Source: Clostridia bacterium
Lineage (GTDB): Bacteria > Bacillota > Clostridia > TANB77 > CAG-508
DNA length: 33,112 nt
Assembly (NCBI GenBank): GCA_017886645.1
Contig: JAGHJM010000026.1
Coordinates: 1 to 33,112 of the forward strand
Direction of reading: 5' to 3'
The notes beneath the pieces are model-generated. The model searched no databases. It was not told the DNA's origin and was given only the letters and a program-made list of their open reading frames with translations. The position numbers were made by a program, and so were the translations under genes. Positions 7,205-13,994 of the stretch are shown piece after piece. The stretch's first letter is position 1. Each line of letters opens with the position of its first letter.

Positions 7205-8323
7205 ATGGAAGAATTTAAAATATTAGATTTATATGAAAAAACTTCTGATAATTTAAAAGAAGGGTTTATAAAAAATACAGAATCTTCTGTAAGAGTTATG
7301 ACAGATTATGAGAAAACAGCAAGAGATACAGAATGGATAGAAAAAATTGAACAAACCATACCATATTTAGATAATATACTTAGAAGCCCAAATAGATTTA
7401 TAATAAATGAGGAAGATATTGTAAAAATAGAACTTGCAAGAAAAATTACAGTAGATAGTATAAAACATCTTTCTAGAAACACTAACTTAATCCAGGAAAT
7501 AGACAAAAAAACAGGTGATGTAAGACCTTCAAAAATACTAAATATAAACAAAGAAGAAAGCTATGATACATATGAAAATAGGCTTATATATACATTAATT
7601 CAAAATACTAAAATTTTTATTGAATTAAAAAAGAAAAGCTTAGAAATGACTAAAGAAGCAAAACAAAAAAATGATAAACTAATAGAATATAGAGGAAAAA
7701 GCAATTTCTCTGATGAAGATATAGAAATGAATTTTAGTATAAAAACAAAATTAAAAAATGAAAAAGAAAATAATTCAGAACAAGGAATATTTGCAAGAAT
7801 AGAAAAATTAGAGCATAGAATAAGAGATTTAACTAATTCAGAAGTATATAAAATATTAGAAAAGAAACATGTAAGCCTTGTTAGACCACCAATAAAAAAG
7901 ACAAATGTTATATTAAAGAATGTTAATTTCCAATATGCTATAAAGCTTTGGAATTATATACAAGATAATTATGATGATAAAACTCAAAATATAGCAGAAA
8001 AAAATGATTACATGGATGATGGAGAAATAAAAAAGCTAACAGATGAAGTATTTCTATTAAATTATTTAATAATAAATACTTTAAATAAAGATATAGAAGA
8101 AAATGAAGAAACTACAAAGAAAATAAAAGAAAATTTAATAAATCAAATGTTAGAAAAAATTATGGACATAGATAATAATTTAACAGAAGAACAATTAAAA
8201 GAAATGATTGGAGAAAAATATGCTATTATAAAATATAAGAAAACAGCAACTATGCAAGAAATACAGAAAATTTTCAGTGAACATATTAATAAATATTTAG
8301 AAAAAATAAATAGGAGCGAATAA
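7205..8323 (+). CDS. DUF2357-like partner of the AAA+ ATPase, no evident nuclease domain
   Basis: This 372-aa cytoplasmic protein carries the pattern SYDTYENRLIYTLI (about residues 119-132), typical of DUF2357 proteins that accompany McrB-like ATPases in McrBC/LlaJI-type restriction modules. An N-terminal globular segment (1-115) contains a helical stretch, LDNILRSPNRFII. The middle (135-220) is strongly Lys/Glu-rich and coiled-coil-like. Known McrC-type partners end in a PD-(D/E)XK nuclease; here no such motif is visible, and the C-terminus is helical and ends IFSEHINKYLEKINRSE. I infer a nuclease-free scaffold or activator of the ATPase. The assignment rests on one motif plus gene order. 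The stop is one base from the next start. Confidence 0.65.
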   Translation: MEEFKILDLYEKTSDNLKEGFIKNTESSVRVMTDYEKTARDTEWIEKIEQTIPYLDNILRSPNRFIINEEDIVKIELARKITVDSIKHLSRNTNLIQEIDKKTGDVRPSKILNINKEESYDTYENRLIYTLIQNTKIFIELKKKSLEMTKEAKQKNDKLIEYRGKSNFSDEDIEMNFSIKTKLKNEKENNSEQGIFARIEKLEHRIRDLTNSEVYKILEKKHVSLVRPPIKKTNVILKNVNFQYAIKLWNYIQDNYDDKTQNIAEKNDYMDDGEIKKLTDEVFLLNYLIINTLNKDIEENEETTKKIKENLINQMLEKIMDIDNNLTEEQLKEMIGEKYAIIKYKKTATMQEIQKIFSEHINKYLEKINRSE

Positions 8324-8324
8324 A

Positions 8325-9065
8325 ATGCTAAAAAAATTAAAAGAAAATAAAGCGTTAAAAATAATAGGAAATATACTTTATACAATATCATTTATATTAG
8401 TACTACTAATTTTAATAGTAGTACTAATACAAAGATTTTCAGATAATAATGTTGCAATTGCTGGAATTAGAATATTTAATGTAGCAACTGGAAGTATGGA
8501 ACCTAAATATAATGTAGGAGATGTGTTAATCTCAAAAGAAGTTGACCCAAGTGAAATAGAAATTGGTGATGATATAACATATGAAGGAGAAAAGGGAAGC
8601 TTTGATGGAAAAATTGTTACACACCAAGTAATTGAGAAAAAAGAAGAAAACGGCAAATATACATTTGTAACAAAAGGAATTGCGAATAATGAAGCAGATC
8701 CAGAAATTTCAGAAAATCAAGTATATGGAAAAGTTATATACAAATCTGTTATATTAAGCTTTATTAGTAACATTACTAGAAATATATATTTATTCTACTT
8801 CTGCATAATAGTTCCAATGGCAATAATAATAGCTAAAATGATTGTAGACTTTCTAATAAGAAGGCAAGAAAGAAAAGAAGAAAAAGAAGCTGAAGAGGAA
8901 AAAAATAAACAAATAATAGAAGAAAAATCTAAAGAAGATAATGAAGATGATAAAATTGAAGCAAAGAAAGTGGAAAAGACAAAAGATAATGAAGAAAAAG
9001 TACTAATTGAAAAAGAAAAAACAGAAAAAAAAAACAAAAAAATAACAAAAAAGGGAAAGCACTAA
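8325..9065 (+). CDS. SipW-type signal peptidase I with long charged cytoplasmic tail
   Basis: This 246-aa protein has an N-terminal helix (about 14-36), a catalytic domain with ATGSMEP (Ser57-Met58) and VTHQVIEK (His100), and TKGIANNEADP where the family usually has TKGD. The acidic residue may thus be Asp125 or be shifted. After the second helix (about 150-175) comes an unusual tail of some 70 residues, nearly all Lys and Glu, which must lie in the cytoplasm. The tail could contact the AAA+/DUF2357 pair encoded just upstream (inference). AGGAG precedes the ATG, and only one base separates it from the DUF2357-like gene. The downstream TasA-like subunit is a likely substrate. Confidence 0.85.
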   Translation: MLKKLKENKALKIIGNILYTISFILVLLILIVVLIQRFSDNNVAIAGIRIFNVATGSMEPKYNVGDVLISKEVDPSEIEIGDDITYEGEKGSFDGKIVTHQVIEKKEENGKYTFVTKGIANNEADPEISENQVYGKVIYKSVILSFISNITRNIYLFYFCIIVPMAIIIAKMIVDFLIRRQERKEEKEAEEEKNKQIIEEKSKEDNEDDKIEAKKVEKTKDNEEKVLIEKEKTEKKNKKITKKGKH

Positions 9066-9067
9066 AT

Positions 9068-9637
9068 ATAATAAAAAAAATAAAAATAAAGCACATCGTA
9101 ATTTTAATAACGTTATTAGTTTTTAATACATATGCATGGTTTATATATGCAACAAGAGTGTCTACATCTATATCTGCACATGTTACATCATGGAATATAG
9201 AATTTGCTGCAGGAGAAGGAGAAACCATAACTAATATAGAAATTAATTTAGACAGAATATATCCAGGAATGGAAACATATGAGCAAGAAATACAAGTACA
9301 TAATAGAGGAGAAATGAAAGCAGTGCTTTCTTACGAGTTTGAGTCAATAGAAATATTAGGAGAAAAATTTGAGATTGATGAAAATACTACATCAGAAGAC
9401 TTAGAAAATAAAATATTACAAGAATACCCTTTTAAAATAATAATTAATAAAGAAGATTCACAATTAGTTGGAGAAACAGGAACAGGAAGTTTTAAAATAA
9501 GTGTAGAATGGGCATATGAATCAGGAGATGACGAATTAGATACATATTGGGGAAATAAAGCATATGAATACTATTCTTTAAACCCAGGAGAAACAAGTTT
9601 ACTAATAAAAATAAAATTAATAGCTACACAAGGATAA
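9068..9637 (+). CDS. TasA-like fibre subunit with TYAWF signal, no standard start codon
   Basis: The conserved part is plain: basic residues, a hydrophobic helix and the motif NTYAWF (around 9123-9142), shared with the subunit at 11173, then a beta domain (residues SAHVTSWNIEF, YPGMETYEQEIQVHNRG). The next canonical start is GTG at 9158, which would delete the signal helix and is unlikely. Upstream the frame is open to 9011 but contains no ATG, GTG or TTG. I place the start tentatively at ATA 9068, just after the previous stop (9063-9065) and downstream of AAGGGAAAG. A lost start, a homopolymer indel in the A-runs, or initiation at ATA are all possible. It is the last gene before a bidirectional terminator. 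Confidence 0.7.
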   Translation: MIKKIKIKHIVILITLLVFNTYAWFIYATRVSTSISAHVTSWNIEFAAGEGETITNIEINLDRIYPGMETYEQEIQVHNRGEMKAVLSYEFESIEILGEKFEIDENTTSEDLENKILQEYPFKIIINKEDSQLVGETGTGSFKISVEWAYESGDDELDTYWGNKAYEYYSLNPGETSLLIKIKLIATQG

Positions 9638-9661
9638 AAAGTGGAATAAAATCCACTTTTT
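9636..9661. terminator. Bidirectional terminator between convergent TasA-like genes
   Basis: AAAAAGTGGA at 9636-9645 pairs with TCCACTTTTT at 9652-9661 around a 6-base loop, with T runs on both strands. It serves the operon ending at 9637 and the minus-strand gene ending at 9672. Confidence 0.85.
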
Positions 9662-9671
9662 ATAGAAAAAA

Positions 9672-10262
9672 TTAAATTATTTGTTTAAAAGAAAGATTTA
9701 CATTAAATTTAGCAGGATTATCTGATGTTGTAGCAATTGTATCATCAGCATTATCCATAGTTTGAGAATCATCATCAATCCATTTAACAAAAATTCTAAC
9801 TGTACGTGTAGTAATATTATCTGTTAAAAGAATATCCTCAGATACTAAATTATCTTGGGTGTCAGTAATATCTATACGTTCTCCATTATCTATAGAATAT
9901 CCAACAATAACGAAATCTTTTACAGGACTATCTTCTGCTACTGAACTGGATATTGTATAATTAAAAGATACGTCTGTATCTTGAAAGTCTAAAACTAAAT
10001 CAAAATAACCTTCGGCTGTAGGTGCAATAATGTTATTTGCAATATTGCTATTACCTGGAAATACAGGAACTATTGAAGCGGAAATATCGGTGTTAGTAGT
10101 TACTGATAAATTATTTACTTTTATATTCCACTTAGCTATAGAAACAGAGGTTTCTCCTGTAGCCGAGCTTAAATACTTTGAATATGTTTGAATTATAAAA
10201 AATATTGAAATAATTAAAAAAATAATTGCTATTAAAATAAGAATTTTTTTATAATTTTTCAT
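9672..10262 (-). CDS. TasA/camelysin-like subunit on the opposite strand
   Basis: The start ATG at 10262 is chosen over a longer upstream frame because AGGAGG lies six bases before it and the product then begins MKNYKK followed by a signal/transmembrane helix (about 6-27) and YSKYLSSATGETSVSIAKWNIKV. The 196-aa protein continues with a segment equivalent to the APGxxGxF region (IIAPTAEGYFDLVLD) and ends with the family pattern IFVKWIDDD...TIATTSDNPAKFNVNLSFKQ. It is the best preserved TasA/camelysin-type subunit here and also the only one on the minus strand. It lies convergent to the upstream operon and divergent from 10335. Confidence 0.8.
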   Translation of the reverse strand: MKNYKKILILIAIIFLIISIFFIIQTYSKYLSSATGETSVSIAKWNIKVNNLSVTTNTDISASIVPVFPGNSNIANNIIAPTAEGYFDLVLDFQDTDVSFNYTISSSVAEDSPVKDFVIVGYSIDNGERIDITDTQDNLVSEDILLTDNITTRTVRIFVKWIDDDSQTMDNADDTIATTSDNPAKFNVNLSFKQII

Positions 10263-10280
10263 AACAAACCTCCTAAACAT

Positions 10281-10309
10281 TTTATACCATAAGATAAGAA
10301 ACAAATCAA
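10281..10309 (-). promoter_or_regulatory. Possible promoter of the minus-strand TasA-like gene
   Basis: Read on the minus strand: TTGATT at 10309-10304, a 17-base spacer and TATAAA at 10286-10281. The predicted transcription start would fall at the AGGAGG (10274-10269), giving an almost leaderless message, so the call is tentative. Confidence 0.35.
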
Positions 10310-10334
10310 TATAAAAACGAAAGGAAGAAAAATA

Positions 10335-11072
10335 TTGAAAAAAGATAAAGAACAAAAAGAAAAAAAGAAAGTTAATGATTATGAAAGAAGACTAAAATCC
10401 GACAAAATTAGACAAAGGGAAACAAGAATTAAAATAATAAGAATAGCAATTTTAATAACAATTTTGTTTCTGATTATTATATATTTTATACTTAGAGCAA
10501 TATACGAACTAGGAGACTTTACAATAACACTTGATTCTTTACAAGGAGAAGAAAGTGGCTTAGTTATGTATGAAAGTATAGAAAACAAACAACAGAAAAA
10601 AATATTAAAAGCAGACGAACTAGAGTATATGGACAACATTTCTGTTAATTGGTTACCAGAAAATATACAAAATGAAGCAGATGGCGGACACAATGGAGAA
10701 AATTATATAGCATATACTTTTTATTTAGAAAACCAAGGCGTAGATACTATAAATTATTGGTATGACATTCATATTGATGATGTAATAAGGAATGTAGATA
10801 GAGCCGTAAGAGTTATGATTTATAGGAATGATGAAAGAACTATTTATGCAAAGCCAAATGAAACTACAGGTGAAGCAGAATATGAAACAGAAAAATTTTA
10901 TTCTAATGAATATGTAGTGTTAAAAGAAAGACCACAGTTTAACCCAGGAGACATAGATAAAATAACAATAGTAATTTGGATAGAAGGAGACGACCCAGAT
11001 TGTGTAGATGCTTTAATAGGTGGAGAAATGAAATTAACAATGAAAATAACAGAAGAGCATATACCACAATAA
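10335..11072 (+). CDS. Membrane-anchored extracellular protein with WIEGDDPDC motif
   Basis: The start is TTG at 10335, preceded by AAGGAAG at seven bases; there is no in-frame ATG nearby. The 245-aa product has a long basic cytoplasmic start (about 33 residues, KKDKEQKEKKK...), one helix (about 34-56) and a beta-rich ectodomain. The segment VIWIEGDDPDC ... GGEMKLTMKI near the C-terminus matches MWVEGQDVDC ... SDMSFNLKF in the subunit at 11173. The two therefore share a C-terminal fold with a conserved Trp-Glu-Gly-x-Asp-x-Asp-Cys turn. It may act as the anchor or initiator for the 11173 fibre (inference). Confidence 0.75.
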   Translation: MKKDKEQKEKKKVNDYERRLKSDKIRQRETRIKIIRIAILITILFLIIIYFILRAIYELGDFTITLDSLQGEESGLVMYESIENKQQKKILKADELEYMDNISVNWLPENIQNEADGGHNGENYIAYTFYLENQGVDTINYWYDIHIDDVIRNVDRAVRVMIYRNDERTIYAKPNETTGEAEYETEKFYSNEYVVLKERPQFNPGDIDKITIVIWIEGDDPDCVDALIGGEMKLTMKITEEHIPQ

Positions 11073-11109
11073 ACAAATATTACAATAATATTACAGTTTT
11101 ATACATTTA

Positions 11110-11138
11110 TTGACAAAAAACATTTGGTATGATTTACT
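11110..11138 (+). promoter_or_regulatory. Promoter of the major subunit gene
   Basis: TTGACA at 11110-11115, a 17-base spacer, TTTACT at 11133-11138 with TG extension. The weak -10 is compensated by the perfect -35 and the extension. AGGAGG and the ATG at 11173 follow. Confidence 0.6.
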
Positions 11139-11172
11139 ATAATAGTAAAAGAAGGAAAAAAGGAGGATAAAG

Positions 11173-12177
11173 ATGAGCAAGAAGACCGAAAGAAAAGGAA
11201 ACTTAAAGTATTCTTTGTTGTTATTATTGCTATTAGCAGTATTACTTGTATCATCAACATATGCATGGTTTACAGCCAACGAAGTTGTATCAATTAGTAC
11301 AATTGATGTAAATGTTATTGCAAGTAATGGTTTACAAATTTCAGCAGATGCTTCTAATTGGAAAGCTATACTTCAAGTAGAAGATATAACAGGGGCAGGA
11401 GCAACATATGCTACAAATAAAAACCAAATGCCAGCAATTTTAGAGCCAGTTTCTACAGCAGGTATAGTTACAAATCATTACCTAGATATGTACTATGGAC
11501 AAGCTGTTGTTGCAGAAGCAGGAGATAACTTAGGTGAATACGTATTACAAGCAACAAAAGAAAATGCAGAAGTAGAAGGAGCAGAAGGAAAATATATAGC
11601 TTTTGATGTATTCCTTAGAGTTGACCAACCAGAAGATATAGTATTATCTACAGACTCAAATGTTGTATTTAAAGCTGATACAACAGATAGGGGAATTCAA
11701 AATGCAGCAAGAGTAGCTTTCTTAGATAAAGGAACTGTAGCACCAGGAAGTACTTCAGCACAAGCACAAGCTTTAGATGAAGGTGAAACTGCAGATTTAG
11801 TTATTTGGGAACCAAATAATGATGTACATACTGCAGCAGCTGTTCAAAATGCAAATGATACATATGGAATAACAACACAACAAACTGGAGCAGCTCAAAT
11901 AGAATACGATGGAATAAAAGCTGCAATAGCAGGTGAAGATGTACTATTAGGAAAAGCAGATGCAACAAAATTTGCTGATTATTTTGCAGATGTAAATCCA
12001 CAAATATCTACACAACAAACAATGGCTACTGAACAACCACTTATTCATCTTGAAGCAGGAATAACAAAACTTAGAATTTATATGTGGGTTGAAGGTCAAG
12101 ATGTAGACTGTGAAAACCAAGCTTCAGGTTCAGATATGTCATTTAACTTAAAATTTGAAATAGCAGAAGAACCATAA
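11173..12177 (+). CDS. Probable major secreted fibre subunit (TYAWF family)
   Basis: This 334-aa protein has a basic N-terminus, a Leu-rich signal helix (about 13-30) and the motif SSTYAWFTANE at the expected signal-peptidase site, followed by a domain poor in Lys and rich in Ala, Gln, Thr and Asp. The sequence is unusually Ala/Gln-rich for this genome (for example ATYATNKNQMPAIL, TSAQAQALDEGE), the composition expected of an abundant secreted structural protein. Its C-terminus carries IYMWVEGQDVDC ... MSFNLKFEIAEEP, shared with 10335. It has its own promoter, a perfect AGGAGG and a GAAA-loop terminator, so it is a separately expressed single gene, consistent with high expression. Fibre function is inferred from TasA-like layout and neighbours. 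Confidence 0.75.
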   Translation: MSKKTERKGNLKYSLLLLLLLAVLLVSSTYAWFTANEVVSISTIDVNVIASNGLQISADASNWKAILQVEDITGAGATYATNKNQMPAILEPVSTAGIVTNHYLDMYYGQAVVAEAGDNLGEYVLQATKENAEVEGAEGKYIAFDVFLRVDQPEDIVLSTDSNVVFKADTTDRGIQNAARVAFLDKGTVAPGSTSAQAQALDEGETADLVIWEPNNDVHTAAAVQNANDTYGITTQQTGAAQIEYDGIKAAIAGEDVLLGKADATKFADYFADVNPQISTQQTMATEQPLIHLEAGITKLRIYMWVEGQDVDCENQASGSDMSFNLKFEIAEEP

Positions 12178-12197
12178 TATATGAAAAATTATAGAAA

Positions 12198-12229
12198 AAT
12201 AATCATAGGAAACTATGATTATTTTTTTT
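12198..12229 (+). terminator. Terminator of the major subunit gene
   Basis: AATAATCATAG / CTATGATTATT stem closed by a GAAA tetraloop and followed by eight T. It is strong and places 12300 onward in a new transcription unit. Confidence 0.9.
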
Positions 12230-12235
12230 ATATTA

Positions 12236-12265
12236 TAGACAAAAAATACCAAAATATGATAAGAT
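12236..12265 (+). promoter_or_regulatory. Promoter of the small protein / coiled-coil / giant protein operon
   Basis: TAGACA at 12236-12241, an 18-base spacer and TAAGAT at 12260-12265 with TG one base upstream. It lies just after the preceding terminator and 34 bases before the 34-aa gene. Confidence 0.5.
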
Positions 12266-12299
12266 ATGCTATAGAATTAGTGTTAAAATTGGAGGAAAT

Positions 12300-12404
12300 A
12301 TGGACTTCGAAAATTTATCTGATGAAGAAATTATAGAAATATATAATAAAGTAACAGAATTTACAAAATTTTTAGAACAAGAAAAACAAAAGGAAGAGAT
12401 GTAG
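12300..12404 (+). CDS. Small acidic helical protein, 34 aa
   Basis: ATG at 12300 is preceded by GGAGG with four bases spacing, and the frame runs to TAG at 12402-12404. The product begins MDFENLSDEEIIEIYNKV and continues as one amphipathic helix rich in Glu and Lys. It overlaps no other gene and precedes the 520-aa coiled-coil gene by three bases, so the two are co-translated. It is likely a small helical partner of that protein. No family is recognised. Automated callers would probably miss it because of its size. Confidence 0.7.
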   Translation: MDFENLSDEEIIEIYNKVTEFTKFLEQEKQKEEM

Positions 12405-12407
12405 TTT

Positions 12408-13970
12408 ATGAGTAAAGAAATTATAGAAAAGATTGATGTATATAAAGAGGTATTATCTACTATGCCACAAAATACAGAAAAAAATAAGGAAAGATATTTC
12501 CAAAAAATAAGTGACATGCTAGATGAGTATACAAGCTATGAAGAAAATATTCTAAAAGAAATAAAAAAAAGGTATAACGAAAAAACTAATATTAAACAAA
12601 ATGATGAGATAGAAAGACTAGAAAAAGAAATATATAATTATGAAGAGATATTAGAAGATATTAATGAGATAAAAACTTCTTATGAAAAATCTAACTTAGA
12701 TAAAGAAGTATATAAACTAGGAAAATATTATAAGGAAAATTTAGAAAATGTTAACAACCAAATAATGAAAAGTGTTAACATTTTTAGAAATATAGGCATA
12801 GAAATAAAAAAAGAAGACTTTTCTTATAGCCAATATGCAGAAGAATATATGGACACTTTTTTTAATGAAATGAAAACCGGAGATGTAAATTCAGAAATAG
12901 TAAAAGAAAAGTTTGAAGAAATATATTGGAAATGTCCAGAATTAATAACACATATTGAAATAATTATAAAAACACTATATTTAAAAAATAAAAAAGAAAT
13001 AGATAAATATTATACTAATAAAAAGAATAATGTCTTGAATAAATATAAAATTGATGAAGAAAAGATATTAGAAGATTATAAAGAAACTAGAAGAAAGCTA
13101 GACGAAATTTTAAGTGATAATAAGAAAATTATACTACAGCTTTTTTTAGATGGAAAATTAAATATAAAAGATTATACAGATGAGAAAATAAATAGAATAT
13201 ATGAACAAATTTTAAGTACAGATATATTTAATAAAATGCAAGAAGAAACTAATCTGTTAGAAGAAATAAATAAAAATGTAGTTAAATTTATTAATAGTAT
13301 ATACGAATATAAAAATTATATAAGATTTGAATTTATATATAAAGCTGTAAAAAAGATGTTTGAAGAAATAGAACAATATAAAAATAAATATAAAGAAAAT
13401 ATGAAAAAAATAGAAGAATATGAAAAACAGCTAAAAAAGCTTACTAATCAAGGACTATTTGGAAAAAAGGAAAATCAGACATCAAAATGTAATGAAATTA
13501 TATTAAATATGAAAAACGAGTATAAGGAATTAGCAAATAATATTTTATATACTAGAATATCACAAAATATTAGTAAAGATTCAACAATATATGATGCATT
13601 TAAATTTGCAGATTGTTTTTATAATTTCTTAGTAAAATGCATTATTGAACAAAATAAAGAGATTGAACAAAATGAAATTGAAAATTTTATAACAGATTTT
13701 AACAATTATATAAAATCACCTTATTTTACTATTATTAACAATATAAGTATTTCTGAAGAAAAAGATATTGCATTAATAATTAAGGATAGATATAAACTTT
13801 TAAACTTTAATATAGAAAAACAAGATTTAGAAGAAGAAAATCTAGATAATCTATTAGATAGTTTGGAAAAGATAAATATAAGAAATAATATAAATAAATC
13901 AGGACTAACCATAGAACAAATAGATAATATTTGTGAATACAATAGAATACTAAAGAATGGGCAAAAATAA
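12408..13970 (+). CDS. Cytoplasmic coiled-coil protein of unknown function, 520 aa
   Basis: No signal sequence or membrane helix is present. The protein is more than one third Lys, Glu and Asn, with long helical stretches of heptad character (about residues 40-110, 195-250 and 320-350, e.g. YKENMKKIEEYEKQLKKL). A middle region contains a less charged segment (FAEEYMDTFFNEMKTGDV-like, about 140-185). Its C-terminal third (about 385-520) looks globular and ends NICEYNRILKNGQK. I recognise no family. Its position between a small helical protein and the giant secreted protein, with no terminator between, suggests a cytoplasmic factor for export or folding of that protein (inference). Confidence 0.75.
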   Translation: MSKEIIEKIDVYKEVLSTMPQNTEKNKERYFQKISDMLDEYTSYEENILKEIKKRYNEKTNIKQNDEIERLEKEIYNYEEILEDINEIKTSYEKSNLDKEVYKLGKYYKENLENVNNQIMKSVNIFRNIGIEIKKEDFSYSQYAEEYMDTFFNEMKTGDVNSEIVKEKFEEIYWKCPELITHIEIIIKTLYLKNKKEIDKYYTNKKNNVLNKYKIDEEKILEDYKETRRKLDEILSDNKKIILQLFLDGKLNIKDYTDEKINRIYEQILSTDIFNKMQEETNLLEEINKNVVKFINSIYEYKNYIRFEFIYKAVKKMFEEIEQYKNKYKENMKKIEEYEKQLKKLTNQGLFGKKENQTSKCNEIILNMKNEYKELANNILYTRISQNISKDSTIYDAFKFADCFYNFLVKCIIEQNKEIEQNEIENFITDFNNYIKSPYFTIINNISISEEKDIALIIKDRYKLLNFNIEKQDLEEENLDNLLDSLEKINIRNNINKSGLTIEQIDNICEYNRILKNGQK

Positions 13971-13994
13971 CAAAAAATTATTGGAGTGCTGCTA

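Noticed and set aside
5672..8323. A McrBC-type restriction system
   Set aside because: The ATPase lacks a DNA-recognition domain and carries a membrane helix; no nuclease motif is visible in the partner and no methylase is nearby. The genes are embedded in a signal peptidase/fibre operon.
9636..10335. An invertible DNA segment carrying the minus-strand TasA-like gene
   Set aside because: I could not find matching inverted repeats at the two borders; only the local terminator palindrome exists on the left.
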